Of a stretch of DNA of 34,186 nt, positions 7,850 through 17,612 are shown piece by piece. Position 1 is the stretch's first letter. Each line of letters opens with the position of its first letter. The stretch lies in contig JAAXQI010000033.1 in NCBI GenBank assembly GCA_012974315.1, positions 1-34,186 of the forward strand, written 5' to 3'. Position numbers and translations under genes: made by a program. Below the pieces are notes generated by a model. It did not search any database. It saw only the letters and a program-made list of their open reading frames with translations, and was not told the origin of the DNA. The DNA is from Desulfobacterales bacterium. GTDB lineage: Bacteria; Desulfobacterota; Desulfobulbia; Desulfobulbales; BM004.

Positions 7850-10800
7850 TTACTGAGAGGATTCGTCAGGCTGGTTTGTCAAAACCTTTGGCTTTTCCAT
7901 ACGAATTACAAAAACAAGAATGGACGGTATTATAAAAACGGTAAAGATAGTTGACACGGCCAAGCCGCCGAGTATGACACTTCCAAGCCCCCTGTAAAGT
8001 TCCGAACCTGAACCGGGAAACAATACCAGCGGCAGCATGCCAAAAATACTGGTGGTGGCACTCATATAAATGGGACGCAGCCTGCTTCTGGTTGATTCAA
8101 GCACAGCTTCCCTGTAATCCATATTGTTATTATGCACATTATTCAGGGCCTGATGAACAATAAGGATAGCATTATTCACCACGATACCGATAAGTATGAC
8201 AAACCCGAGCATGGTGAGAATATCCATGGGCTGGGGCTTGGAGCTCAAGAGGTTCAAGAGTTTCAGGCCAATAAAGCCACCTGCCCCCGCCAGAGGAACC
8301 GTCAGCATAATAATGAGAGGATAAATAAAATTACCAAAGAGCGCCGCCATCAAAAGATAGGCTATTGCGGCAGCCAGAATAAAGTTCCACTTCAGGGCCT
8401 CTCTGGTTTCTGTAAGTTTGTCGGCAGCGCCGCTCATCCTGACACTCAACCCTTTCAAAAGTCCCATGGCCCGCACAGGGCTTATAATTTTTGCTTCAAC
8501 TTCCTCCATCGCCGCCTGCAGCGGCACATCCAGAGGCGGAGTCATCTGCAGGGTTATGGTCCGGCTTCTTTCAAGATGGCGTATCTGGGTCATACCGGTT
8601 GTGCGCTCAAGATCCGCAAGAGTTGACACAGGGACAACCTTGCCTCCTGGAGTGGTCACAAGAGAGTGGTAGAGGGCCTCAGGGGTTTTAATAGAATCGT
8701 CTGCCGTTTTAAGCACCAGGTCAATAGTTTTTCTCCCCTCCTGCTTGAAATCGCCAATAATTCTGCCATCCATAAGCACATCAAGCGTAATGCCCAGGTC
8801 TGCTGAACTCATATTGTTGGCCTTCAAACGTTCACGGTTTGGTACTATTTTGACCTCAGGATAGCTGAGCTCTATTGACGGCACAGGCCGGACCTGGGTG
8901 TCGGGCATGGATTGCTTTGCTGTGCCGAACATCACGCCGGCGGCCTTGACAATATTATCCAGGTCATCACCGCTGATATCAACATCGATTGTCCGACTTC
9001 TGCCAATCCTGCTCTGGAAAATACCGGCCTGCATACTGATACCGAACATACCTGGAACAGAAAATATCATGCGCTTGAAAAGGGGCAGCAGCTCGGCTGC
9101 CCGGTCCCAGTCCGTGGCCATTGCCCCGAACAGCATGATAGACTCCCTTCCCACAAAAAACATATTGAGGATGCCCGGGTAGCCATCGTGTTCTTTTTGA
9201 AGATGCGGCTCTGCCATGACAAAAAGCTTTTCACCGATATCCTGTCTCTCCTGCTGGGAAAGACCTGGAGGGGGGACCAGGATGCTGAGAACAAAATTTC
9301 TGTTTCCCTGGGGCAGATAATCTGTCTGGGGCATAAGCAGGACAACTGAACCTGCCGCCAAAATAATCAGAAGACCAACGGTGCCAATTCTGGTGGCCCA
9401 GTTTCTGGTGGCAAAAGAGACTATTCCCATAATGAAAGATGAAAACTGGCTTCCAATACGGACCACCAATCCCGCTTCCTTTTTAGCCTTTTTAGTGGCC
9501 ACAGAAAAAAGCCTGAAAGAAAACATGGGAATGACTGTCATGGATACGATCAGGCTCAAAGATACGGCACCAACTACTGCTATGGCGATATCCCGGAAGA
9601 GCTGGCCGGCCTCCTCCTGGATAAAAACAACAGGTAAAAATACCGCTATAGTTGTCAGGCTCGAAGCAATAATGGCGCCCCATACCTCCCGGGTTCCTTC
9701 ATAGACCGCATCATAGGCCGATTTACCCATCTTGCGGTGCCGATCAATATTTTCAATAACCACAATTGCATTATCAACCAGCATACCGACTGCAAAAGCA
9801 ATGCCCGCAAGACTTATGACATTGAGGTTGCGGCCCATTGCATTCATGAAGATAAACGTGCCTATGATGGAGATAGGAATAGAGGTGGCCACCACAAGTG
9901 TTGAGCGTATGCTCCGGAGAAAAACCAGAAGGACGACAAGGGCAAGCATGCCTCCAATAATGATATTCTGCTTGATAAGATTAATGGCTCCATTAATATA
10001 ACGCCGCTGGTCATACACCCATTCCAGGCTTATCTCCCGGGAAGCAAGCTTCTCTTTGTTCAGCCATTGCACCACTGCCTCTACACGTTCGGTCATGGCA
10101 AGAATATTAGTGCCTGGTTCAGGTTTAATCCCAAATGCTATGCCGCCTTTACCATTGTGGATAACAGTACTTTGGCGTTTGCTGTAGCCTCGCTTTATCT
10201 CGGCAACATCGGCCAGCAGCACCCTTTTTTCCCCGGTAGAGACAAGAACCACATTGGCAATATCTTCTTCAGAGTTGAATTCACCGGTGGTGCGAATCCT
10301 GAAATCCCTGCGTCCAACTCCCATGTTGCCTGCCGAGACATTCACATTTTCACTGCGCACTGCCTGTATGACATCATTTACTGTCAGGGCGTAGGCAGCA
10401 AGCTGTTCCGGATTAACGACTATATGCATCTCCTCAAAAACACCGCTGCCGATAAAGAGATCCGCCACACCCTCGACACGCTCCAGATGCTGGCGGATTT
10501 CATTTTCAAAGAATGTCCTGTACGTTTCGATATGCCTCGGATTTGTCTCCCCGGACTTGAGGATAACCCATATTACCGGCGAGGTCGCAGAGCCTGTGGC
10601 ATTGATGATGGGCTTGTCCACTCCTTCCGGATAGGAGGCCACTTCATTCAACTTATTGGAAACACGGAGCAGGGCATCATCCACATTGGTGCCAAGTTTG
10701 AAGGTCAGGGAAATAGAACCCTGGCCGTTGAATGCCTCACTTTCCATTTCTGTGAGGCCGGGGATCCCTTTCAGTGTTTTTTCCTGCTCCTCGATAATTT

Positions 10801-10984
10801 CCCGTTCCATCTCATAGGGAGTAGCACCACGCCAGGTAGTTGAAACCGTGATTGTCGGCTCCACTACTGTCGGGCTGAGCTGATACGGAAGTGTCTGCAG
10901 GCTGATAATGCCGAAAAGGACCACTAAAATAATGCCGACCAATATGGTAACCGGCTTTTTAATTGAAAAACTGACAATATCCAT
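7850..10984 (-). CDS. RND-family efflux pump, inner-membrane permease (HAE1/AcrB-like)
   Basis: Proton-driven inner-membrane transporter that exports hydrophobic compounds as part of a tripartite pump. The 1044 residues match the family length, with an N-terminal membrane helix (KPVTILVGIILVVLFG), a first large periplasmic loop, a helix bundle with the conserved GMLVDNAIVVIENIDRH around residue 405 (proton-relay aspartate region), and the mirrored second half with GFVILIGIVVNNAILIVHQ near residue 940. The second repeat has VVNNAI where the first has LVDNAI, as is common. The adaptor gene lies 63 bases upstream. No outer-membrane channel or regulator gene adjoins, so the channel must come from elsewhere. 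Substrate cannot be told from sequence. Confidence 0.93.
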   Translation of the reverse strand: MDIVSFSIKKPVTILVGIILVVLFGIISLQTLPYQLSPTVVEPTITVSTTWRGATPYEMEREIIEEQEKTLKGIPGLTEMESEAFNGQGSISLTFKLGTNVDDALLRVSNKLNEVASYPEGVDKPIINATGSATSPVIWVILKSGETNPRHIETYRTFFENEIRQHLERVEGVADLFIGSGVFEEMHIVVNPEQLAAYALTVNDVIQAVRSENVNVSAGNMGVGRRDFRIRTTGEFNSEEDIANVVLVSTGEKRVLLADVAEIKRGYSKRQSTVIHNGKGGIAFGIKPEPGTNILAMTERVEAVVQWLNKEKLASREISLEWVYDQRRYINGAINLIKQNIIIGGMLALVVLLVFLRSIRSTLVVATSIPISIIGTFIFMNAMGRNLNVISLAGIAFAVGMLVDNAIVVIENIDRHRKMGKSAYDAVYEGTREVWGAIIASSLTTIAVFLPVVFIQEEAGQLFRDIAIAVVGAVSLSLIVSMTVIPMFSFRLFSVATKKAKKEAGLVVRIGSQFSSFIMGIVSFATRNWATRIGTVGLLIILAAGSVVLLMPQTDYLPQGNRNFVLSILVPPPGLSQQERQDIGEKLFVMAEPHLQKEHDGYPGILNMFFVGRESIMLFGAMATDWDRAAELLPLFKRMIFSVPGMFGISMQAGIFQSRIGRSRTIDVDISGDDLDNIVKAAGVMFGTAKQSMPDTQVRPVPSIELSYPEVKIVPNRERLKANNMSSADLGITLDVLMDGRIIGDFKQEGRKTIDLVLKTADDSIKTPEALYHSLVTTPGGKVVPVSTLADLERTTGMTQIRHLERSRTITLQMTPPLDVPLQAAMEEVEAKIISPVRAMGLLKGLSVRMSGAADKLTETREALKWNFILAAAIAYLLMAALFGNFIYPLIIMLTVPLAGAGGFIGLKLLNLLSSKPQPMDILTMLGFVILIGIVVNNAILIVHQALNNVHNNNMDYREAVLESTRSRLRPIYMSATTSIFGMLPLVLFPGSGSELYRGLGSVILGGLAVSTIFTVFIIPSILVFVIRMEKPKVLTNQPDESSQ

Positions 10985-11047
10985 ACATTAAACCATTCTA
11001 TTTGCTGCTGATTTCGTGAGCAAAAGGCTCAAACCAATATTTACTCG

Positions 11048-12130
11048 TCACGGATTCAGCGTATTGCCTATCCGCACAGACTGACCTTCGCGCAACCTCT
11101 CATTCCCTTTAACAACAACCATATCGCCATCTGCCAAACCTTCTCCTGCAACCCCTACATACATCCCATCGTAACCAGTTACCTGCACAACAACCATTTT
11201 GGCTATTGAATCCTTTGCCAGCCAGATGACATTCTGGCCAAACCTGTCAATGACCGCATCTCTGGGCACCTTGAGTCCTTCTCTTTTTTCAGCAGATGGC
11301 ACCAGTGCCCTTGCCTCCATCCCCTCAATCAGCCCTCTTAAATTTTGCAATCGTATTTTCACATCAAAAGTTCTGGTTGCAACATCACCACTTGGTACAA
11401 AACTGAGAAACTCTCCGATAAATTGTTCGCCATCGCTTTTCACTGTGAGTTTCTTCCCGGGCTGTAAATACTTGAGCATTCCAGCCGGGACATTGACCAC
11501 TATATCGACGCTGCTGTCATCAGCAACTATTGCAACCACGCCACCCTCTTGTACCCACTCTCCAATTTCTGCGTTCTTCTGCATGACAATGGAGTCAAAC
11601 GGGGCACGTATCTTCTTTTTTTTCTTTTCCAGTAAAAGCCTGTCCATGGATGCTTTTATGGACAGAGCCCTGCTTTTCAGCATTTTACTTTTAAAATAAT
11701 ATTCATCATACGATGATTCAGAAACAGAGCCTTCTTTATAGAGAGGTTCCCTTTTTTTGAGCTCTTTTTCAGCCTGCTCCATCTCGACAAGCACCAGTTC
11801 ATAGTCTGCCCGGGTGCCACTGATAACAGTATCCAGAATATCTGCCTCCAGGCTCACGAGTGGTTCGCCTTTTTTGACCCGGTATCCCTCTTCAAAAAAT
11901 ACCTGGTCCACAACGCCCTCAACCTCAGCGGCAAGATTTGATTTGCGGGAATAGTAAACCGTGCCCACAAATTCCACCATGGGCTCAGCTTCACCCCGGG
12001 CAACCTGCGCAACTTCAACCAAAGCAGGTGGAGGACCCTGGGGCTTTGCTTCTGCCTTTGCTCCATTCTCTTCTGCTACGGCAAAACCGATATTGCCAAG
12101 CAATAAAAATATACAGAAAACGAACACCAA
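11048..12130 (-). CDS. RND efflux periplasmic adaptor (membrane fusion protein)
   Basis: Links the inner-membrane RND pump to an outer-membrane channel. The 360-residue protein has an N-terminal hydrophobic segment (FVFCIFLLLGNIGFAVA), a biotinyl-lipoyl-like half-motif VVDQVFFEEGYRVKKGEPLVSLE, a helical hairpin rich in K/E (about 118-155), the return half-motif IRAPFDSIVMQKNAEIGEWVQEG, and beta-barrel domains. No ATG start is available. An in-frame TAG sits three codons before the TTG at 12130, and GTG follows at once. The resulting signal peptide lacks the usual basic residues, so the start is uncertain. Co-transcribed with the pump. Confidence 0.88.
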   Translation of the reverse strand: MVFVFCIFLLLGNIGFAVAEENGAKAEAKPQGPPPALVEVAQVARGEAEPMVEFVGTVYYSRKSNLAAEVEGVVDQVFFEEGYRVKKGEPLVSLEADILDTVISGTRADYELVLVEMEQAEKELKKREPLYKEGSVSESSYDEYYFKSKMLKSRALSIKASMDRLLLEKKKKKIRAPFDSIVMQKNAEIGEWVQEGGVVAIVADDSSVDIVVNVPAGMLKYLQPGKKLTVKSDGEQFIGEFLSFVPSGDVATRTFDVKIRLQNLRGLIEGMEARALVPSAEKREGLKVPRDAVIDRFGQNVIWLAKDSIAKMVVVQVTGYDGMYVGVAGEGLADGDMVVVKGNERLREGQSVRIGNTLNP

Positions 12131-12219
12131 CTCTCTCTAAAAATCAAAACATATCAACAATAAAGACCAACTGACAAGGAATTTCAGGTGCAATAAAAAA
12201 ATATTAATTCAATGAAACT

Positions 12220-12239
12220 CCCCGCAGCAAGCTACGGGG
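12220..12239. repeat. REP-like palindrome
   Basis: CCCCGCAGC-AA-GCTACGGGG forms a 9-bp stem with one mismatch and a two-base loop. It lies in the 211-base gap between the adaptor gene and pgi. The compact GC-rich palindrome looks like a dispersed REP-type element. On the minus strand, after pgi, it could also stop transcription, though a T-run appears only further on. Only one copy is seen in this window. Confidence 0.5.
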
Positions 12240-12270
12240 TATCTCAACAAAGGATATTTCTAATAATAAC

Positions 12271-12282
12271 GCTGCAAGCAGC
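12271..12282. repeat. Short perfect palindrome GCTGC-AA-GCAGC
   Basis: A second small hairpin (5-bp stem, AA loop) 31 bases from the REP-like element, with a similar GC..AAGC core. The two together fill the only structured part of the pgi-adaptor gap. Confidence 0.3.
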
Positions 12283-12341
12283 AGAGTATTTACCCAAAGA
12301 GAGAATAAATCCCTGCCTGAAATACCCCCCAGATCACTTAC

Positions 12342-13967
12342 TCACTCCTCTTTAAAAATTCCTGCTGCCTCAAGCATGGCCCAACTTTCCGGATATTGTT
12401 CACTGTCTTTACCGCCAGCCTGACGCAAAATATTCAAGTGTTCAAGAAACCTGTTGGCAAGAACTTTGCCAAGCTGCACCCCTTCCTGGTCAAAGGAGTT
12501 GATATTCCAGATAAAGCCCTGAAAGACGATCTTCGCTTCATAGAGCGCAAGCAGGCCTCCCATAGTATAAGGCGTCAGCTTGTCGGACAGCAGTATTGAA
12601 CTTGGCCTGTTTCCGCCAAAAAAACGATTGGGATTATCATCCTTCCTGCCTGTTGCAAGTGCAAGTGACTGGGCCAGTAGATTGGCAACGAGCTTTTCCT
12701 GTGATGTTGTTCCTTTGAGCAGCAGATCCGACCCAAGCTGGCTTTGCCTGAAACCGATGAATTCTGTCGGAACTACGGTCGTGCCCTGATGGAGAAGTTG
12801 ATAGAAGGCATGCTGGCCATTAGTGCCAGGCTCACCCCATACTATGGGACCCGTGAAACCGGATACCTTCTCGCCGTTTCTGGTCACGGATTTGCCGTTA
12901 CTTTCCATATCACATTGCTGAAGATGAGCGGGGAAACGCAGCAGGGCCTGGCTGTAAGGCAGGACAGCAACCGTCTCATGGCCGAGAAAATTATGGTTCC
13001 ATATTCCCAACAATGCCAGGAGCAAGGCCGGATTCCTTCTAATATCCCTCTCCTCGGCCGCCATGTCCATGTCATTGGCACCCCTCAGCACCTCTATAAA
13101 GGCATCATAGCCGAGCCCAAAACCGAGCATCACTGCCCCTACCATGGACGTGGCACTGTAGCGCCCCCCGATATAATCATACATATAAAAGGACTGCAGA
13201 TATTTCTCAGGGTTGTCCATGGGACTGGACTGACCGGTGATAGCAATAAAGTGTTTTGCAGGATTCAGACCGGCCCCTACAAAAGCTGCCCGAACAATCT
13301 CCTCGTTGGTAAGAGTCTCCAGCGTTGAACCGCTTTTTGACACTACTCCCACAAGGGTTCTGGAAAGATCGAGTTTTCTTAAGACAGCTGCTGCATCGTC
13401 AGGGTCTACATTGGAAATGAAATGGACCCTTCTGTTTTTCAGCGAATATGCGGCAAGAGCAAAATATATGGCACGGGGTCCAAGATCAGAACCGCCGATG
13501 CCGATATTGACATAATCTGTATAGGCCTCTCCCTGTTCATTGACCAGTTGGCCCTTGTCCAGCCCTGCCAGGAATGCCTTGAGCTTTTCCAGCTCTTGCA
13601 TTGCCTGCCCGGTTGCCACAACATGGCACGGAGTTTCATTGAAGATATCCCGACAGGCGGTATGGAGAACCTGCCGTTCCTCACTCTCGTGACCGTCAAT
13701 CCTGTTCATCACAGCTCCACCTTTCATTGCATGAAACTGGTCTAAAGCACCACTCTGGTCAGCAAGCTGCTGCAGTCCATTTATCACAGCATCATCTATG
13801 CGCTGGGTGGAAAAAAGCAGGTCAAATCCTGATCCACTGGATTTATAGGTCTTTATTCTTTCAGGGGATATGGCCCCGGGAGCTGTGAGGTCAAAAGGAT
13901 TTCTGGCCAACTTCGCAAGCTTCTCATAGACCGGAAGCTCATCTAGATTTGTCGTATTCCATGTCAT
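12342..13967 (-). CDS. pgi: Glucose-6-phosphate isomerase
   Basis: Interconverts glucose-6-phosphate and fructose-6-phosphate in glycolysis and gluconeogenesis. The 541-residue product shows the sugar-phosphate (SIS) segments: YVNIGIGGSDLGPRA near residue 150, GVVSKSGSTLETLTN near 208, the family signature around YDYIGGRYSATSMVGA, the catalytic-region NHNFLGHETVAVLPYS, and a C-terminal INSFDQEGVQLGK with the conserved base region. It begins 35 bases after rpe and closes a minus-strand run of M16 peptidase, rpe and pgi. In a sulfate reducer it most likely serves gluconeogenesis and storage or cell-wall sugars. Confidence 0.96.
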   Translation of the reverse strand: MTWNTTNLDELPVYEKLAKLARNPFDLTAPGAISPERIKTYKSSGSGFDLLFSTQRIDDAVINGLQQLADQSGALDQFHAMKGGAVMNRIDGHESEERQVLHTACRDIFNETPCHVVATGQAMQELEKLKAFLAGLDKGQLVNEQGEAYTDYVNIGIGGSDLGPRAIYFALAAYSLKNRRVHFISNVDPDDAAAVLRKLDLSRTLVGVVSKSGSTLETLTNEEIVRAAFVGAGLNPAKHFIAITGQSSPMDNPEKYLQSFYMYDYIGGRYSATSMVGAVMLGFGLGYDAFIEVLRGANDMDMAAEERDIRRNPALLLALLGIWNHNFLGHETVAVLPYSQALLRFPAHLQQCDMESNGKSVTRNGEKVSGFTGPIVWGEPGTNGQHAFYQLLHQGTTVVPTEFIGFRQSQLGSDLLLKGTTSQEKLVANLLAQSLALATGRKDDNPNRFFGGNRPSSILLSDKLTPYTMGGLLALYEAKIVFQGFIWNINSFDQEGVQLGKVLANRFLEHLNILRQAGGKDSEQYPESWAMLEAAGIFKEE

Positions 13968-14002
13968 AACTCTCCTCCTGGTTTTCAGCCTTTTATAGGA
14001 GA

Positions 14003-14695
14003 TTATTTCCAGGTTTTCGTTGCTGACTGGCAGATGTCTTTCATTTCCATAATTTCTTTTGCATAGTCCTGCTGCCCGAATACCGCTGATCCGGCGACAA
14101 ATATATTCGCTCCGGCTCCGGCCACATCTTTAATGGTTACAGGGCTGACTCCCCCATCAACCTCAATCCCGACCTCAAGACCGCGATCTTCAATCATATT
14201 TTTCAGGGTCTTGATTTTGTTAAGAGAGGACCTGATAAAAGACTGGCCACCAAAGCCCGGATTTACGCTCATAAGCATAACCAGATCAACATCTGCCAGA
14301 ATTTCATCGAGAGTCCCCAGGGGGGTAGCAGGATTCAGGACGGCGCCGGCCTTTTTCCCCAACTCCTTTATTCTGCTTACGGTACGATGCAGGTGAGGGC
14401 AAGCCTCAACATGGACAGTGATCCAGTCTGCCCCCGCCTTGGCAAAATCATCTATGTACCTGTCAGCATCTTCAATCATCAAATGCACATCAAGGGGCAG
14501 GTCCGTGATCTTGCGCACTGAAGCCACCACCAGAGGGCCGATAGTTATATTAGGCACAAAATGGCCATCCATAACATCTATATGAATTATATCAGCGCCT
14601 GCATTTTCAACAGCCCTTATTTCCTCTCCCAGGCGGCTGAAATCTGCTGACAGTATGGATGGCGCCATCATAAATTGTTGCATGCTGTTCATCAT
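14003..14695 (-). CDS. rpe: Ribulose-phosphate 3-epimerase
   Basis: Interconverts ribulose-5-phosphate and xylulose-5-phosphate in the pentose phosphate pathway. The 230-residue TIM-barrel protein begins with [16 protein letters not shown] after a short leader, followed by the signatures [15 protein letters not shown] (metal-binding and catalytic aspartate) and [18 protein letters not shown], then [19 protein letters not shown] with the second catalytic aspartate. GGGGAG precedes the ATG. There are three other in-frame ATGs in the first ten codons, so the true start could be slightly later. Sits between the M16 peptidase gene and pgi with short gaps, fitting one transcript. Confidence 0.95.
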   Translation of the reverse strand: MMNSMQQFMMAPSILSADFSRLGEEIRAVENAGADIIHIDVMDGHFVPNITIGPLVVASVRKITDLPLDVHLMIEDADRYIDDFAKAGADWITVHVEACPHLHRTVSRIKELGKKAGAVLNPATPLGTLDEILADVDLVMLMSVNPGFGGQSFIRSSLNKIKTLKNMIEDRGLEVGIEVDGGVSPVTIKDVAGAGANIFVAGSAVFGQQDYAKEIMEMKDICQSATKTWK

Positions 14696-14758
14696 CTCCC
14701 CTTTTCTGAAAATTAACCGCTTTTGAACGTTTTTCTCTGAATATGACGGTTGGAGAGT

Positions 14759-17491
14759 TTACTTGCCTGCTTCTCCGGATGTCTCTGTGGTGCTTCCCTC
14801 CGGCTCCTTTGCTTTATCAGCAAGGCCGCCACCGACTGCCACCATAACATAGGCATCAGGCAAAATATATTTCCTTGCCGCCTGGAGTACCTTTGCAGCA
14901 TCAATTTCCTTTATAGCCTGAATATACTTGTTGCCAAAATCCTGGCCCAGATCATACGTCTCATTTAATCCCAGATCCAGGGCCTGGGCGCTATGGGTCT
15001 GCATGGCCAGCTCATACTGGCTGATAAGAATGTTTTTTGCCCTGTTTAATTCTTCCTCGCTCACTTTCTCTTCACGCATAGTATTGAGTTCATGCCAGAC
15101 ACTTTTTATAGCCTGTTCCTTTTTATCAGGGCTGGTTCCTATATAAATTCCAAATGCTCCTGTATCAATCCCGAAAAACGAAAAGGAAGAAAGGCTGTAA
15201 GCCAGGCTCTGCTTATCGCGCAACTCGGTAAAAAGCCTGCCACTCTGTCCCGAAAGGATAGTATCAAGAATCTCAAGGGTAAAGCGGTCCCCATCCTTTA
15301 ACGTTGCACCCAAAAATCCTATAATCAGGTGAACCTGCTCCTTGTCGCGGCTTACCTCCTGAATTTTTTCTTTTGTCAATAGAGATGGGGGCAGAATTTC
15401 TTCCTCGATCTCCTGCTCCACGGAAGTTTGGCTAACCTGCCAGTCGCCGAATAAACGGACGACGAGATCCTTTGTCTCTTCGGCTTTAACATCTCCTGAT
15501 ATGGCAAGAACCAAATGGTCCGGCTGTGCATGTTGCTGGTAAATATTCTTTAAGGCTGCAGGAGTGAAACTCTTGATCGCATCTGCAGACCCGATACTGT
15601 TGAGACCATACGGGTGCCCTTCAAACATCATTCTGTTAAACTCCTGAAAGGCAAATGACGTCAGGGAATCTTCCTGCTGTTTCAGCTGGGCCAGAAGTTC
15701 AGGAAGGATTTTTACCGCCTCCGTGGCATTGAATGCCGGCTCCCGTATGATATCCCGCACCAGATTAAGGCCATCAGGAAAGAAGCGCGCCAAAAAGTCC
15801 GCTTTTATGCCAAACGTGTTCTTGCCGGCAAAACCGGTTATCCCACCTGCCATGTCAGCCACGGCTTCGGCAATCTCATTGGCACTCATATTCAGGGTGC
15901 CCCTGGGCAACAGATCACTGATATAAGAAAAGGCGCCATTCGTGACCGGGCTTTCTGTCCGGATTCCTCCGGGGAAGACAGCCCTGATACCGACAGTGGG
16001 AACTGTATCATCCTCTCGCACCAGCAATGTTATGCCATTTTCCAGTTCAAAACGATGCACGCCGCTTAAATATGTATTCGCCAGCATTGCCTCTGAATCC
16101 CCATGAATTGCTGCATCCTCGGATCTGGCTATGGTTGCTTCGATCTCTTCCCTGCCCGGCTCAAATGTACTGTCTGTCTCCATCAGGAACCCGACATTAA
16201 TAGCTTTTTCAGTAAAATATTTCTGCGCAACCCTCTTAATGTCTTCATGGGTTACGGCGCGAATTTTTTCCAGATATTCGTCTTCTCTCGGATCCCCGGT
16301 CATCATGTCGAATGAACCCAGCACCCGGGCCTGCCCCTCAACCCGCTCCAGGTTAAATACAAAATCGCTTTCCAGGTTGTGCTTGGCCCTTTTCAGCTCT
16401 ACATTTGTTACGGAAAAGTATTTAAACTTGAAGAGCTCTGCCACTGAGGCTTCAAAAGCCTGCAGCATATTCGAACCATCAAGTACTGCCATTATCTCAA
16501 ACATGCCTGGATCCGTGGGGGTAAAGGCAGATGCATTGATACCATACACCAGCTGTTTTTCATCCCGCAGAGACCTGTAAAGCCGCGAGGTTTCTCCATG
16601 GCCGGCAATCTGGGCCAGAACATCAAGAACCGGAGAATCGGGGCTGTCAAATTTTGAAATTGGAATAGCAATCGCTATCTGGGGCTGCATAATATCAGCC
16701 TTAATGGTAAAAAATCTTGCCTCATCCTGCACAGGCTCGGCCACCAGGGGTGCTGTTTCACTTTCGCCCCTGGGCTGGTTGCCCATCAAATCACTGACCC
16801 TGGCAATAACATCCTGCCCCTTAACATCTCCAACAACAACGACCGTTAGATTTTGGGGATAATAATGCTTGCTTATATACTCCAGTATCTTGTCCCGGCT
16901 GAAGCTATTAATGGACTCCTCATTACCAATCACAGGAAGTCGATAAGGGTGACGGGTATAGGCGGTTGCCATCAAATCATGGAACAACCTTATATTGGGC
17001 CGGTCATACCGCATGGAGAGCTCTTCCAGGACAACCTTCTTCTCCCGCTCAAGCTCAACCGGATCAAAAACTGAATGCATGACCGCTTCTGCCAGCACCT
17101 CAAGAGCCATTTCCCAGTGCACTGCTGACAGGGTGGCATGATAGACCGTATTCTCATATGAGGTATAGGCATTGACCTGCCCGCCGACTCCTTCAATGGC
17201 TCCGGCAAGCTCTCCAGGGCCCCGTGTTTCAGTACCTTTAAAGATCATATGTTCTATAAAATGTGTGATGCCGGCCTCGTCTGTATTCTCATACACACTC
17301 CCGGCCTTAACCCAGATCTGCACTGTTGCCACCCTGGTTCCAGGCATCTCCTTCACTAAGACGGTCAAGCCATTATCCAGGGTTGTTTTATGAAGATGCG
17401 GGGCCAGTTCTTCTGCCAAGAGCGGTGAAGTAGACATGATTGCCACCAGTAGGATGTTTAGTAGTATTAATAAATTACGCATTATTTTCAT
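14759..17491 (-). CDS. M16 family zinc metallopeptidase, two-domain, exported
   Basis: Periplasmic peptidase of the pitrilysin/processing-peptidase group. The 910 residues start with a signal peptide (MKIMRNLLILLNILLVAI, cleavage near LLAEE). The first M16 unit carries the inverted zinc motif HFIEH (H77, E80, H81) and the third ligand E157, exactly 76 residues on. The second unit (about 465-880) lacks the motif, as in full-length two-domain family members where it completes the chamber. A sigma70-like promoter lies about 40 bases upstream. rpe and pgi follow, so it is the first gene of that operon, though the functions do not obviously connect. A second ATG nine bases later is a possible start. 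Confidence 0.94.
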   Translation of the reverse strand: MKIMRNLLILLNILLVAIMSTSPLLAEELAPHLHKTTLDNGLTVLVKEMPGTRVATVQIWVKAGSVYENTDEAGITHFIEHMIFKGTETRGPGELAGAIEGVGGQVNAYTSYENTVYHATLSAVHWEMALEVLAEAVMHSVFDPVELEREKKVVLEELSMRYDRPNIRLFHDLMATAYTRHPYRLPVIGNEESINSFSRDKILEYISKHYYPQNLTVVVVGDVKGQDVIARVSDLMGNQPRGESETAPLVAEPVQDEARFFTIKADIMQPQIAIAIPISKFDSPDSPVLDVLAQIAGHGETSRLYRSLRDEKQLVYGINASAFTPTDPGMFEIMAVLDGSNMLQAFEASVAELFKFKYFSVTNVELKRAKHNLESDFVFNLERVEGQARVLGSFDMMTGDPREDEYLEKIRAVTHEDIKRVAQKYFTEKAINVGFLMETDSTFEPGREEIEATIARSEDAAIHGDSEAMLANTYLSGVHRFELENGITLLVREDDTVPTVGIRAVFPGGIRTESPVTNGAFSYISDLLPRGTLNMSANEIAEAVADMAGGITGFAGKNTFGIKADFLARFFPDGLNLVRDIIREPAFNATEAVKILPELLAQLKQQEDSLTSFAFQEFNRMMFEGHPYGLNSIGSADAIKSFTPAALKNIYQQHAQPDHLVLAISGDVKAEETKDLVVRLFGDWQVSQTSVEQEIEEEILPPSLLTKEKIQEVSRDKEQVHLIIGFLGATLKDGDRFTLEILDTILSGQSGRLFTELRDKQSLAYSLSSFSFFGIDTGAFGIYIGTSPDKKEQAIKSVWHELNTMREEKVSEEELNRAKNILISQYELAMQTHSAQALDLGLNETYDLGQDFGNKYIQAIKEIDAAKVLQAARKYILPDAYVMVAVGGGLADKAKEPEGSTTETSGEAGK

Positions 17492-17533
17492 TTTCTCTGC
17501 CGTTATTTTACTGATTTTATTCTTAAATAGTTA

Positions 17534-17563
17534 ACCATACTGCACTTTTCTCTCTGGCGTCAA
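17534..17563 (-). promoter_or_regulatory. sigma70-type promoter of the M16-rpe-pgi run
   Basis: Minus-strand TTGACG (17558-17563, five of six matches) is followed after 18 bases by TATGGT (17534-17539, four of six). The predicted transcript starts roughly 35 bases before the M16 peptidase ATG. Confidence 0.5.
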
Positions 17564-17612
17564 CTATTGAAGTGTTCCTACAATTTCCACACAGCAATAA
17601 CGGTGACGAATA

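Noticed and set aside
10067-10843. 258-aa plus-strand ORF
   Set aside because: Antisense to the RND permease gene, which is complete in the other strand; no recognisable family in this frame.
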